Origin: an uncultured Flavobacteriaceae bacterium | Lineage (GTDB): Bacteria > Bacteroidota > Bacteroidia > Flavobacteriales > Flavobacteriaceae | Assembly: GCA_947500525.1 (NCBI GenBank) | Contig: CANMSH010000002.1 | Location: forward strand, 496,001-560,000 | Length of the DNA: 64,000 nucleotides | Reading direction: 5' to 3' | In this document: positions 17,215-26,319 of the stretch, piece after piece | Layout of the letters: each line of letters opens with the position of its first letter | Position numbering within the stretch: the first letter of the stretch is position 1 | The notes under the pieces: generated by a model | What the model saw: the letters and a program-made list of their open reading frames with translations, nothing else | What the model was told of the DNA's origin: nothing | Database searches by the model: none | Program-made: the position numbers and the translations under genes

Positions 17215-17622
17215 ATGAATTCAAGAAAAACAATTCTTTTAAATTCACGTCCAATTATTTCTTCGGCAGTAATCACGAGTAACATGTCAAAAGGAGAAGA
17301 ATTTCAAAATAAAACACTACGTCCGATTATCAAATTACAAAATGATCTATTCGTTGCTGTGTTTAGAAATTACATTGCAAAGTACAAGGGAGCATTTTAC
17401 AATTTGACACTAGAGAAAAAAATGGATTATATCGATAACGCCATTCAGAAAAACATCAAATTTAGAAATTCTTTAAAAGGTATGATTATCGGACAATTTA
17501 CCGTTGATGAATACAACCTATATGTTCAAGATTCTTCCTCTTTAAATAAAAGAATGATGCAAATTGTAACCGAACGCTTAAAAGATCAAATTCAACTCTT
17601 TGAGTTTGAAATGGTATCTTAA
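17215..17622 (+). CDS. Conserved hypothetical protein
   Basis: 135 residues, predicted mostly helical, with no signal peptide or membrane segment. The central part TLRPIIKLQNDLFVAVFRNYI and the C-terminal MMQIVTERLKDQIQLFEFEM suggest a helical bundle. I recall similar flavobacterial proteins carrying the automatic label glyoxalase, but no VOC metal ligands or strand pattern can be seen, so that name is not used. Its stop codon interlocks with that of the convergent DUF2461 gene. Function unknown. Confidence 0.75.
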   Translation: MNSRKTILLNSRPIISSAVITSNMSKGEEFQNKTLRPIIKLQNDLFVAVFRNYIAKYKGAFYNLTLEKKMDYIDNAIQKNIKFRNSLKGMIIGQFTVDEYNLYVQDSSSLNKRMMQIVTERLKDQIQLFEFEMVS

Positions 17623-18299
17623 TCTATGAGTGAAACACCATTCAAATCGGTCGTCAATACTTCAGTCATATAATCAAAATATGGGCGAATCGCTCTAAAC
17701 GCTATATCAATTTCATTTATGAAATTTGGTGAAGTCACCTCTTTATCGCTATATTTTTTAGTGAAAATAAACTGTTTTTTCTTGATCAGGTCAATATCAG
17801 GATGTGATTTATCGAAACCTTTCGGTGACGTTTTAACTTCATCACCTTCTAAAGTTCCCCAAGATTCTTTGAACTTTTTTGATCCAATGACAGTTCTAAA
17901 TTCTGAAGCATCTAATTCTAATTCTTTACGAATTCGCAATAAATCATCTTTATGAGGTTGCCAAAAACCCGTTGCCAAGAAAGATTCATTATTTGGCGCT
18001 ATATGAACGTAATAACCACCTCTCAAACGAGGCTTCGTTCTCCCAAAAGAACCTCCAAAATGAGTTTTATAGGGTGTTTTATTTTTTGAGAATCGAACAT
18101 CTCTATAAATTCGAAAAACTTTAATCTGATCAACATCATCATGCTTTTGTAAATTCTCGAAGACCCGCTGATAAAAACTTTTGACGTCACTTTCAAGTGC
18201 TTTAAAAGTTGGTTTATGTTCAGTAAACCATTCGCGATTGTTATTTTTCTCTAATTTTTTAAAAAAACTCAGTATATCTTTTGATATAATAGATGACAT
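17619..18299 (-). CDS. DUF2461 family protein
   Basis: 226 residues. Typical DUF2461 landmarks: FFKKLEKNNNREWFTEHKP near the N-terminus, KVFRIYRDVRFSKNKTPYKTHFGG, GGYYVHIAPNNESFLATGFW, and a C-terminal RPYFDYMTEVL. The family occurs widely in bacteria and some fungi and has no established function. Cytoplasmic by sequence. It carries its own -7 promoter element and forms a convergent pair with the preceding hypothetical gene. Confidence 0.9.
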   Translation of the reverse strand: MSSIISKDILSFFKKLEKNNNREWFTEHKPTFKALESDVKSFYQRVFENLQKHDDVDQIKVFRIYRDVRFSKNKTPYKTHFGGSFGRTKPRLRGGYYVHIAPNNESFLATGFWQPHKDDLLRIRKELELDASEFRTVIGSKKFKESWGTLEGDEVKTSPKGFDKSHPDIDLIKKKQFIFTKKYSDKEVTSPNFINEIDIAFRAIRPYFDYMTEVLTTDLNGVSLID

Positions 18300-18319
18300 A
18301 ATCTTTACATTTTAGAATT

Positions 18320-18327
18320 CAAATATA
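18320..18327 (-). promoter_or_regulatory. -7 element TATATTTG
   Basis: Exact TAnnTTTG match on the minus strand, 21 bases before the DUF2461 start codon. Confidence 0.55.
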
Positions 18328-18469
18328 AGAAAGATATGAAGTTGATTTTTGGACAATACACAGCTTAAAAAATAAATACCTTTTTGAATCATCTTAGATT
18401 TTTTTTATATATTTAAAACTTACAATACTAGTAACCAATTTATTATACTAACTAAAACCCTACTTAATT

Positions 18470-18910
18470 ATGACAACTGAATCAACAAACAAACCATCTA
18501 TTTGGTTTTGGATCATAAGTGTAGTTGCACTTTTATGGAATAGTGCTGGCGCTTATATGTATTTAATACAGGCGTATAACACTGAAAGTTTCAAGGCCAT
18601 GTATACTCCTGAGCAATTAGAAATGGTGAACAATGCCCCTTCATGGGCTACTGCTGCTTTTGCGGTAGCTGTATTTGGAGGTGTACTCGGATCCATTGGA
18701 TTGCTATTACGCAAAAAATGGGCTAAATCTGTCTTTTTCTTATCTCTTTTGGGAATTATAGCACATCAGCTTATTTACAATTCATTTATGAGCGGGGCTA
18801 TTGAAGCATACGGAACTTCTGCTATCATCATGCCAGTGATGACCTTTATTATTGGAGGATTATTACTTTTATTCACCAATAAAGCTATCGCAAAGCATTG
18901 GTTGCGTTAA
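18470..18910 (+). CDS. Small integral membrane protein, four TM helices
   Basis: 146 residues with hydrophobic helices at about 11-31, 60-82, 90-110 and 117-138. The loop after helix 1 contains YNTESFKAMYTPEQLEMVNNAPSWATAAFAVAVFGG, a pattern I associate with an uncharacterised flavobacterial membrane family; no transporter motif is visible. It is a monocistronic unit with a possible TTG-N21-TATATTTA promoter upstream (last -7 base deviates) and a strong terminator downstream. Function unknown. Confidence 0.75.
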   Translation: MTTESTNKPSIWFWIISVVALLWNSAGAYMYLIQAYNTESFKAMYTPEQLEMVNNAPSWATAAFAVAVFGGVLGSIGLLLRKKWAKSVFFLSLLGIIAHQLIYNSFMSGAIEAYGTSAIIMPVMTFIIGGLLLLFTNKAIAKHWLR

Positions 18911-18930
18911 TTTAAAAAGAGAAGATATAA

Positions 18931-18957
18931 AAAAGAGCTGCTTTTCGCAGCTCTTTT
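18931..18957. terminator. Bidirectional intrinsic terminator
   Basis: Eleven-bp arms AAAAGAGCTGC/GCAGCTCTTTT, 5-base loop, T-runs on both strands, between two convergent genes. Confidence 0.88.
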
Positions 18958-18960
18958 TTA

Positions 18961-20424
18961 TTATAAACCATTTATATAACTTCCGTAAAGATCATTAAAC
19001 TTATATCCTTTTGTAAATCGGTTTTTATTTAATTTTTTGTGCTCAACCAGGGCCCATAACACAAACTCTTTCAGAAAATAACGAGTATCAACATCCAGCT
19101 CTGGTTGATATTTCAAAACAAGTTTATCTAAGGCATCTATTCGATCTAATTCATTTCGAAAAAGTTCATCATTCATATCATCGAGTAATTCAAAATTACT
19201 CTCCTCAAAAAACCATTCTATAATTTTATCGTACGGAGTTGTTTCATCTTTATGCTGTAACTTCTGTATTTCAGGGAAATAATCGGGAAACATGGTTTTT
19301 ATAGCCGCGGCAATTAATTTATTCGCTACGAATGAAGCCCCCTCTTGTTCTCCTTCATAAACGAGTTCTACTTTACCAGTTATAGCAGGAATAACACCCA
19401 TAAAATCTAGTAATCTCACTGCCGTTGACTTGTCGGATGTGAGCATACTCCTTCTCTCTGCCGTGCTCATAAGATTCTCAAAGATCGTAATACTCATTCT
19501 AGCACTAATACCACTTTTAACATCAATATATTCGCTATTTCTTGCTTCAAAACTTATTTGTTCAATTAATCTTTTCGCTATACTAGGGACAGAAACTTTA
19601 TCTAATTGAGCAGTATCCAAATTAGCCTCTTGCTCAGTGATTTTTCGCGCAATATCTAAAGTTTCAGGGTAATGAGTTAAAATTTGTGATCCAATTCTAT
19701 CTTTTAGAGGAGTTACAATACTACCACGGTTTGTATAGTCTTCGGGATTTGCAGTGAATACAAATTGCAAATCTAAAGGCAAACGTAATTTAAATCCTCT
19801 TATTTGAATATCTCCTTCTTGTAAAATATTAAATAGCGCCACTTGAATACGTGCTTGTAAATCTGGCAATTCATTAATCACGAAAATAGATCTATTTGCT
19901 CTAGGAATCATACCAAAATGAATCACGCGATCATCTGCATAACTTAATTTTAAATTCGCTGCTTTTATGGGGTCAACATCTCCAATAAGATCGGCAACAG
20001 TAACATCTGGGGTTGCTAATTTCTCATAAAACCGCTCATTTCGATGCATCCAAGAAATGGGAGTATTATCTTTTTCCTTTACGATCAACTCTATTGCATA
20101 ACGAGATAACGGCCTGAAAGGATCATCATTTATCTCCGAGCCTTCTACTACAGGTATATACTCATCTAACAAATTAACCATCATTCTGGCCAAACGAGTT
20201 TTGGCCTGTCCTCTAAGACCTAATAAATTAATATTATGTCTAGATAAAATAGCTGTTTCTAATTCAGGGATCACAGAATTTTCGTATCCCCATACACCTT
20301 CAAAAACGGTATCTCCATTTTGGATTTTTTCAATTAAGTTATCTCTAAGTTCATCTTTAATAGATTTACTTTGATATCCTATTTTCTTTAAATCACCTAG
20401 CGTTTTAATTGTTTCTATATTCAT
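18961..20424 (-). CDS. MoxR/ChlI-like AAA+ ATPase
   Basis: 487 residues. AAA+ core with Walker A GLRGQAKT at 69-76, sensor-like region FTANPEDYTNRGSIVTPLKDRIGS and a C-terminal helical lid. The Walker B region reads SIFVINELPD: the usual Asp is Asn184, followed by Glu185. Such proteins are often labelled magnesium chelatase, but no BchH partner or porphyrin gene is present; pairing with a MIDAS-bearing VWA protein eight bases upstream is the MoxR-VWA arrangement, thought to act as a chaperone-like remodelling machine. Translated together with the VWA gene. Confidence 0.86.
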   Translation of the reverse strand: MNIETIKTLGDLKKIGYQSKSIKDELRDNLIEKIQNGDTVFEGVWGYENSVIPELETAILSRHNINLLGLRGQAKTRLARMMVNLLDEYIPVVEGSEINDDPFRPLSRYAIELIVKEKDNTPISWMHRNERFYEKLATPDVTVADLIGDVDPIKAANLKLSYADDRVIHFGMIPRANRSIFVINELPDLQARIQVALFNILQEGDIQIRGFKLRLPLDLQFVFTANPEDYTNRGSIVTPLKDRIGSQILTHYPETLDIARKITEQEANLDTAQLDKVSVPSIAKRLIEQISFEARNSEYIDVKSGISARMSITIFENLMSTAERRSMLTSDKSTAVRLLDFMGVIPAITGKVELVYEGEQEGASFVANKLIAAAIKTMFPDYFPEIQKLQHKDETTPYDKIIEWFFEESNFELLDDMNDELFRNELDRIDALDKLVLKYQPELDVDTRYFLKEFVLWALVEHKKLNKNRFTKGYKFNDLYGSYINGL

Positions 20425-20432
20425 AAAATGTA

Positions 20433-21554
20433 TTATCCTTTTAATCTCTTTTTTCTATTTTGCTCATAGTCTTCAAAAATCACCTCTCCTAAACCTTTAA
20501 GACCAGTATAAAAAGCTTTGCCTTGATTTGTCTTTGTAAAGTGTCTTACAAACTGCATTAGATAAGGATCTTGTGCTATCATAAAAGTGGTTATTGGAAT
20601 GTGTAATTTTCGAGCTTGACTCGCCATGGTATAGCATTTCTCAACAATATGCTGATCTAAACCATTACTGTTCTTATAATATTGACCATCAGGTAAACGC
20701 AAACAACTAGGTTTTCCATCGGTAATCATAAAAATTTGCTTATTCGTATTTCGTTTTCTTCTTAGCATATCCATAGCTAGCTGCAAACCTGCCACTGTAT
20801 TCGTATGGTATGGGCCTACTTTTAAATATGGTAAATCTTTAATAGCAATCGGCCAAGCATCGTTTCCAAATACAAGAATATCCAACGTATCTTTTGGATA
20901 ACGAGTTGTAATCAATTCGGCTAATGCCATGGCTACTTTTTTCGCCGGTGTAATACGATCTTCGCCATACAGAATCATACTATGACTGATGTCTATCATC
21001 AAAACGGTACTCATTTGTGCTTTGAAATTGGTTTCCTCTACCACCAAATCATTTTCATTTAGCATGAAATCACCGATACCGTTGTTAATTTGAGCATTTT
21101 TAATACTTTCTGTCATAGCAATACTATCTAAGCCATCGCCATAATGATAATTGCGAAATTCGCCAGTATGCTCATCCCCTTGCCCAATACTTTTTGCCTT
21201 GTGATTTCCTGAACGACTTTTCTTTAGATTTCCAAAAATTTGATCTAATGCTTTCTGTCGTATGGCACGTTCGGTTTTCGCCGTAATCGTTAAGCCACTA
21301 CCATCTTGTGGCTCTATTTCTTCGCGCAGGTATCCCTTCTTTTTTAAATCTTCTATAAAATCGTCTAATGTATATTCTGGAGTTGTAAGTTCATATTCTT
21401 TGTCAAGTTGAGCTAACCAATCTAGCGCTTCATCTACATCACCTGAAGTATGTGTAATTAATTCTTTAAAAATTTCAAAAAGCTTGTCAAAAGGCGAAAC
21501 ATTAGGTGCTTCGTAGTTTTCAAAGCGTAAACCTTTTCTAAACATATCATTCAT
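20433..21554 (-). CDS. VWA (MIDAS) domain partner of the MoxR-like ATPase
   Basis: 373 residues. The N-terminal 175 residues are charged and helical; the C-terminal half is a von Willebrand A domain with an intact metal-ion-dependent adhesion site: DISHS at 188-192, a Thr in HTNTVAGLQ, and Asp in MITDGKPS. There is no signal peptide or TM segment, so it acts in the cytoplasm, unlike BatA/B proteins. It is the first gene of the two-gene unit with the AAA+ ATPase. Confidence 0.87.
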   Translation of the reverse strand: MNDMFRKGLRFENYEAPNVSPFDKLFEIFKELITHTSGDVDEALDWLAQLDKEYELTTPEYTLDDFIEDLKKKGYLREEIEPQDGSGLTITAKTERAIRQKALDQIFGNLKKSRSGNHKAKSIGQGDEHTGEFRNYHYGDGLDSIAMTESIKNAQINNGIGDFMLNENDLVVEETNFKAQMSTVLMIDISHSMILYGEDRITPAKKVAMALAELITTRYPKDTLDILVFGNDAWPIAIKDLPYLKVGPYHTNTVAGLQLAMDMLRRKRNTNKQIFMITDGKPSCLRLPDGQYYKNSNGLDQHIVEKCYTMASQARKLHIPITTFMIAQDPYLMQFVRHFTKTNQGKAFYTGLKGLGEVIFEDYEQNRKKRLKG

Positions 21555-21618
21555 CGTATAAAAATAAGATATTTGCAGTTAGCAATACCAGTACTCTATC
21601 AAACTTTAAGTTTTTTTT

Positions 21619-22428
21619 ATGATGAATTTAGAACATTTTGACGCTTTCATAAATACACCTCCTTTATGGAAGCATAAAGAATTCAACATAACACAATTTA
21701 GTCTTCCCGAAATAAATTTGAATCAGGTAATTATAAGGGAAATTCCATCGAAACTTAGATTAGGCCATCAACTAGAATATGTTTTCAAACAATTAGTATC
21801 GCAAACAGCTCTTTACGAAATTTCTATTGATAATCTACCCATAAGAAACAATACTAGAACTCTCGGAGAAATTGACTTTATTTTAACGAATAAGATTTCT
21901 AGTGAACTTATTCATGTTGAACTGACGTACAAATTCTATCTTATTGACCCTTCTATTAAAGAAACAATTCACCAACTGATTGGGCCAAATAAAAGAGATC
22001 TCTTTTTTACAAAATTAGAAAAGATAAGAAACGATCAATTTAAACTATTGCACTCTCCTGAAGGAATTGAAGCATTACAAAAGAAGGACATACATCATGA
22101 AAGTGTGCATCATCAAGTTTGTTTCAAAGGTCAATTGTTCGTTCCCTATAAAGGAAGGGTATCTCCTATTTCACCTCTAAACGGTGATTGCATTGTTGGT
22201 TTTTGGATTGCCTTTAATGAATTTAACTCGGCTTCATTCAGTTCGTATCAATTCTATATGCCAAATAAATTGTCTTGGTTGCTACCTCCAAACGATAATG
22301 TGCAATGGAAGTCACATCAAAAAATCATATTCGATATCAGACAAAAAAATTATATGAATATAAGTCCAATGATATGGATCAAAAAATCTGAAACTCGTTT
22401 CGAAAAATGTTTTGTGGTATGGTGGTAA
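21619..22428 (+). CDS. DUF1853 protein, PD-(D/E)XK-like
   Basis: 269 residues. Conserved DUF1853 blocks: LRLGHQLEYVFKQLV, LIGPNKRDLFFTKLEKI. The middle part reads GEIDFILTN (Asp86) then LIHVELTYKFY (Glu101, Lys105), i.e. the D...ExK/Q core spacing of the PD-(D/E)XK nuclease fold. Whether it cuts DNA is unknown. The C-terminus ends KCFVVWW. It converges on the end of the his operon two bases away with no visible terminator between them. Confidence 0.8.
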   Translation: MMNLEHFDAFINTPPLWKHKEFNITQFSLPEINLNQVIIREIPSKLRLGHQLEYVFKQLVSQTALYEISIDNLPIRNNTRTLGEIDFILTNKISSELIHVELTYKFYLIDPSIKETIHQLIGPNKRDLFFTKLEKIRNDQFKLLHSPEGIEALQKKDIHHESVHHQVCFKGQLFVPYKGRVSPISPLNGDCIVGFWIAFNEFNSASFSSYQFYMPNKLSWLLPPNDNVQWKSHQKIIFDIRQKNYMNISPMIWIKKSETRFEKCFVVWW

Positions 22429-22430
22429 TC

Positions 22431-23030
22431 TTATTTTTGCCTTGCTTTTAAAACCGCTTCAATATTTTTCAATGAAAATCCTTTTGCTTGTAATAAAATT
22501 AAATAATGAAACAGCAAGTCTGCAGACTCATCCAAAAAAAGTGTATCGTTATCATCTTTTGCTTCGATAACAACTTCTACAGCTTCTTCACCCACTTTCT
22601 GCGCAATTTTGTTGATCCCTTTCCTAAATAAAGACGCTACATATGAACTTTCATCATGTTTATTTTCTTTACGCTCTTGAATAGTGGCTTCCAATTTAGA
22701 TAAAAACCCGAATGACTGTTCATTTGATTGATTCCAACACGTATCAGTTCCTTTATGACAAGTTGGGCCATCTGGGGATACTTGCACTAACAAAGTATCG
22801 TTATCGCAATCTACCTTTATGTCAACTAGATGCAGAAAGTTCTTACTCTCTTCTCCTTTAGTCCACAATCGCTGTTTAGAACGGCTATAAAAAGTAACTT
22901 TTTTGGTAGCCATGGTTTTGTCATACGCGGCTTCATTCATATATCCAAGCATCAATACATTTTTTGTTTCAGAATCTTGAATTATGGCAGGCACTAAACC
23001 TTCTTTACTTTTATTGAAATCTATTTTCAT
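22431..23030 (-). CDS. hisIE: HisIE: phosphoribosyl-AMP cyclohydrolase / phosphoribosyl-ATP pyrophosphatase
   Basis: Bifunctional enzyme for histidine steps 2 and 3. Residues 1 to about 105 are the cyclohydrolase with the zinc/Mg motifs VDCDNDTLLVQV and GPTCHKGTDTCW; residues about 110-199 are the helical pyrophosphatase with GEEAVEVVIEAKD and ESADLLFHYLILL. The fusion order matches the enterobacterial HisI. Last gene of the operon, 12 bases after hisF. Confidence 0.96.
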   Translation of the reverse strand: MKIDFNKSKEGLVPAIIQDSETKNVLMLGYMNEAAYDKTMATKKVTFYSRSKQRLWTKGEESKNFLHLVDIKVDCDNDTLLVQVSPDGPTCHKGTDTCWNQSNEQSFGFLSKLEATIQERKENKHDESSYVASLFRKGINKIAQKVGEEAVEVVIEAKDDNDTLFLDESADLLFHYLILLQAKGFSLKNIEAVLKARQK

Positions 23031-23042
23031 TATCTTATAAGA

Positions 23043-23798
23043 TTATAATCGTACCGGAATGTTATTATTCCGAAGTTCTTGTTTTAAATCATTTATCTCT
23101 ATCTCTTTAAAATGAAAAACACTTGCAGCTAGCGCTGCGTCTGCTTTCCCTATTTTAAAAGTATCTATGAAGTGTTGTTTATTTCCAGCTCCACCCGAAG
23201 CAATGATCGGGATATTTAATTCTGTTGAAAGTCTTGACAACGCTTCATTTGCGAAACCATCTTTTGTTCCATCATTATCCATAGATGTAAAAAGAATCTC
23301 TCCAGCGCCACGCTTTTCAACTTCTTTTGCCCATTCAAATAAATCTAAGTCGGTAAGTACTTTTCCTCCAACCAAATGCACTTTCCAATGCTCATTTATT
23401 TTTTTTGCATCAATGGCCACAACAATACACTGATTACCAAACTTACCTGATAATTCATTAATAAGTTCAGGGCGTTTTACAGCCGAAGAATTAATTGAGA
23501 CTTTATCAGCTCCACATTTTAATAAAGTGTCAACGTCTTCGATTGACGATATACCACCACCAACTGTAAAAGGAATATTTACTTGGGCCGCAACATCCAA
23601 CACAAGTTTTGTTAGCGTCTTTCTTCTCTCTTCAGTAGCTGAAATATCTAAAAAAACCAATTCATCAGCGCCATTACTTGCGTAAATTTTGGCCAATTTT
23701 ACTGGATCACCGGCATCACGTAGATTTACGAAATTAACCCCTTTAACTGTTCTTCCATTTTTAATATCCAAACACGGTATGATTCTTTTTGTCAACAT
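23043..23798 (-). CDS. hisF: Imidazole glycerol phosphate synthase, cyclase subunit
   Basis: 251-residue (beta/alpha)8 barrel that condenses PRFAR with ammonia delivered by HisH. Catalytic Asp in [16 protein letters not shown] (second half-barrel equivalent in VAIDAKK), phosphate-binding loops VGGGISS and ASGGAGN. It starts 76 bases after hisA, the only sizeable gap inside the operon, which contains an inverted repeat. Confidence 0.97.
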   Translation of the reverse strand: MLTKRIIPCLDIKNGRTVKGVNFVNLRDAGDPVKLAKIYASNGADELVFLDISATEERRKTLTKLVLDVAAQVNIPFTVGGGISSIEDVDTLLKCGADKVSINSSAVKRPELINELSGKFGNQCIVVAIDAKKINEHWKVHLVGGKVLTDLDLFEWAKEVEKRGAGEILFTSMDNDGTKDGFANEALSRLSTELNIPIIASGGAGNKQHFIDTFKIGKADAALAASVFHFKEIEINDLKQELRNNNIPVRL

Positions 23799-23826
23799 GC
23801 TATTTGTTCATTATTTAAATGTAATT

Positions 23827-23874
23827 TGAATCGAACGGATGATATCTTATAAATTTTTAACGCTTTTCGATTCA
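23827..23874 (-). repeat. Inverted repeat between hisA and hisF
   Basis: Perfect 9-bp arms TGAATCGAA/TTCGATTCA with a 30-base spacer, beginning immediately after the hisA stop codon. No T-run follows, so it looks like an intercistronic RNA stem rather than a terminator. Confidence 0.45.
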
Positions 23875-24606
23875 TTAGGATTTCGTTTCTAGTATAAATT
23901 TCTCTAACTGTTTTAAGCTAATTTTGTTTTCATAAATAGCTTTTCCTATAATAGTCCCTTCACATCCTAATTTTGCTAATCGAGGTAATTCATCAAATGT
24001 AGAAATACCACCAGAAGCGATTAATTTCAGATTTTCACATTCATCAAGAATTCTTTTATACAATTCGAAAGATGGTCCTTGCAACATACCATCTTTGGCA
24101 ATATCTGTACAAATTACATATGCAATACCTTCTTTTATATAATTCTGAATAAACGGTACAAGTTCTTCTTTACTTTCTTCCTGCCAACCGCTAATAGCAA
24201 CCTTTTCATTCATGGCATCAGCACCTAAAATAATTTTATCGGCACCATAGGTCGCAATCCAACTTTTAAAGACGACTGGATCTTTTACCGCGATACTTCC
24301 ACCTGTAATTTGATGAGCACCAGAGTTGAAGGCAATTTTTAAATCTTCATTCGTTTTTAACCCTCCTCCAAAATCAATTGAAAGTTTAGTTTTCGTAGCA
24401 ATTTGTTCTAAAACCTTGTAATTTACGATATGATTTGCCTTTGCACCATCCAAATCAACTAAATGTAAATATTGTATTCCACTAGCTTCAAATTCCTTGG
24501 CAACTTCTAATGGGTTTTCATTATATATTTTCTTGGTAGCATAGTCTCCTTTCGACAAACGCACACATTTACCTTCGATAATATCTATTGCAGGTATTAT
24601 TCTCAT
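23875..24606 (-). CDS. hisA: ProFAR isomerase
   Basis: 243-residue (beta/alpha)8 barrel catalysing the Amadori rearrangement of ProFAR to PRFAR. The catalytic Asp pair lies in [17 protein letters not shown] and [14 protein letters not shown]; phosphate loops are FGGGLKT and ASGGIST, paralogous to those in HisF. The start overlaps the hisH stop by four bases. Confidence 0.97.
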   Translation of the reverse strand: MRIIPAIDIIEGKCVRLSKGDYATKKIYNENPLEVAKEFEASGIQYLHLVDLDGAKANHIVNYKVLEQIATKTKLSIDFGGGLKTNEDLKIAFNSGAHQITGGSIAVKDPVVFKSWIATYGADKIILGADAMNEKVAISGWQEESKEELVPFIQNYIKEGIAYVICTDIAKDGMLQGPSFELYKRILDECENLKLIASGGISTFDELPRLAKLGCEGTIIGKAIYENKISLKQLEKFILETKS

Positions 24607-25184
24607 AAGTCTAAAAAGTTTTTCAATAATTTTGATCCAGCTATACTGCTTTTCTCAGGGTGAAACTGTACACCATAAAAATTATCTTTTTGTAAAGCAT
24701 TTGAATATTGTAATCCATAATCACTTACGGCAATAGTTTCATTACAAACCGGTGCATAATAACTGTGCACTAAATACATATATTCATTTTCCGAAATATC
24801 TTTAAACAACGGTGATTTTAAATTTGATATTTGGTTCCAACCAATTTGAGGAACTTTTAACCCATTATCAAATTTGGTGACATTCGTTTTAAAAATTCCA
24901 AGACCTTTCGTATCTCCTTCTTCAGAATAATCACACATTAGTTGCATCCCTAAACAAATTCCAAGAACGGGCTGTTTCAATGTTGGTATTAGGTTATTTA
25001 AACCACTAGATACTAGCATATTCATTGCACTATTCGCCTCACCAACCCCTGGAAAAATTACCTTGTCAGCATTTTGTATTTCACTGACATTACTTGTTAA
25101 TTTTGCTTCAAAACCTAAGCGTTCTATGGCAAATTTTATGGATTGTATATTTCCAGCGCCATAATCTATTATTACTATTTTCAT
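24603..25184 (-). CDS. hisH: Imidazole glycerol phosphate synthase, glutaminase subunit
   Basis: 193-residue class I glutamine amidotransferase supplying ammonia to HisF. The catalytic triad is visible: Cys in [12 protein letters not shown], His and Glu in [11 protein letters not shown]-terminus [13 protein letters not shown] is typical. It abuts hisB by a one-base overlap. Confidence 0.97.
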   Translation of the reverse strand: MKIVIIDYGAGNIQSIKFAIERLGFEAKLTSNVSEIQNADKVIFPGVGEANSAMNMLVSSGLNNLIPTLKQPVLGICLGMQLMCDYSEEGDTKGLGIFKTNVTKFDNGLKVPQIGWNQISNLKSPLFKDISENEYMYLVHSYYAPVCNETIAVSDYGLQYSNALQKDNFYGVQFHPEKSSIAGSKLLKNFLDL

Positions 25185-26317
25185 TATAACATTCCTTTAG
25201 TGCTTGGCAATATCATTTTCTCTACATCTCTATTCTTTGCCATTTTGATAGCTTTCGCAAAAGCTTTAAAAATAGCTTCTATCTTATGATGCTCATTTTC
25301 TCCTTCTGCCTTAATATTCAAATTTGCTTTAGCCCCATCTGTGAATGATTTGAAAAAATGAAAAAACATCTCAGTAGGCATTTTACCAATCATTTCGCGC
25401 TTAAAATCTGCATCCCAAACTAACCAATTCCTACCTCCAAAATCAATACTCGCTTGAGCTAGACAATCATCCATTGGTAGACAAAACCCGTATCGTTCAA
25501 TACCTAATTTATTACCTAAGGCTGCTGCGAAGACTTCTCCTAAGGCAATTGCTGTATCTTCAATAGTATGGTGTTCATCAACTTCTAAATCTCCCTTCAC
25601 CAAAATTTCCAAATCCATTTGACCATGTCTAGCTAATTGGTCTAACATATGATCAAAAAAAGCAATTCCAGTATTGATTTCACTCTTACCAGTACCGTCT
25701 AGATTTAGTTCAATGGTGATATCAGTTTCATTTGTTTTTCTTTTGGTGCTCGCTGAGCGATCTTGTAATTTCAAAAACTCATAAATACGATTCCAATCAT
25801 TTGTTTCTAAAGCAATAAATGATGCTAAATCTTCACTTTTCACTGTAATTTCATCAGTTCCCAATTCGGTCAAATCATTGATAAAAATACCTTTTGCATT
25901 TAAATTTTTAGCAAGTTCAACATCGGTTAAACGATCACCAATTACAAATGAATTTTCTAAATCATAGCTCTCACTGAAATACTTAGTTAACAAACCAGTA
26001 TTCGGTTTTCTTGTGGGTGCGTTGTCTTTAGCAAATGTTTTATCAATAAAAACCTCACTAAATTCAATACCTTCATTTTTAAACGTTTGTAGTACGAAAT
26101 TATGTACTGGCCAAAACGTATCTTCAGGATAAATAGCAGTACCTAACCCGTCTTGATTGGTGATCATTACTAATTCAAAATCAAGCTCTTTGGCAATTTT
26201 ACTCAGTGATTGGATTGCTTTTGGGTAGAAGATCAATTTCTCAAATGCATCTATTTGTTCATCAGCAGGTTCTTTGATCATTGTACCATCTCTATCTATA
26301 AATAATACTTTTTTCAT
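25184..26317 (-). CDS. hisB: HisB: histidinol-phosphatase / IGP dehydratase
   Basis: 377 residues, bifunctional. Residues 1 to about 165 are a HAD phosphatase ([25 protein letters not shown]); from about 185 to the end is the IGP dehydratase with [27 protein letters not shown] and [15 protein letters not shown] metal-binding motifs. The same fusion occurs in E. coli. Two bases downstream of hisC. Confidence 0.97.
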   Translation of the reverse strand: MKKVLFIDRDGTMIKEPADEQIDAFEKLIFYPKAIQSLSKIAKELDFELVMITNQDGLGTAIYPEDTFWPVHNFVLQTFKNEGIEFSEVFIDKTFAKDNAPTRKPNTGLLTKYFSESYDLENSFVIGDRLTDVELAKNLNAKGIFINDLTELGTDEITVKSEDLASFIALETNDWNRIYEFLKLQDRSASTKRKTNETDITIELNLDGTGKSEINTGIAFFDHMLDQLARHGQMDLEILVKGDLEVDEHHTIEDTAIALGEVFAAALGNKLGIERYGFCLPMDDCLAQASIDFGGRNWLVWDADFKREMIGKMPTEMFFHFFKSFTDGAKANLNIKAEGENEHHKIEAIFKAFAKAIKMAKNRDVEKMILPSTKGML

Positions 26318-26319
26318 AC

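Noticed and set aside
17215-17622. Glyoxalase label for the hypothetical protein
   Set aside because: No VOC metal ligands or beta-alpha-beta-beta-beta modules are visible; the protein looks mainly helical.
17729-17738. GTGA-AG-TCAC palindrome as a second Crp-type site
   Set aside because: Spacer is two bases instead of six and it lies inside the DUF2461 coding sequence.
18961-20424. Naming the ATPase magnesium chelatase of chlorophyll synthesis
   Set aside because: No BchH or other porphyrin gene is present and the partner is a generic VWA protein, so a MoxR-type label is safer.
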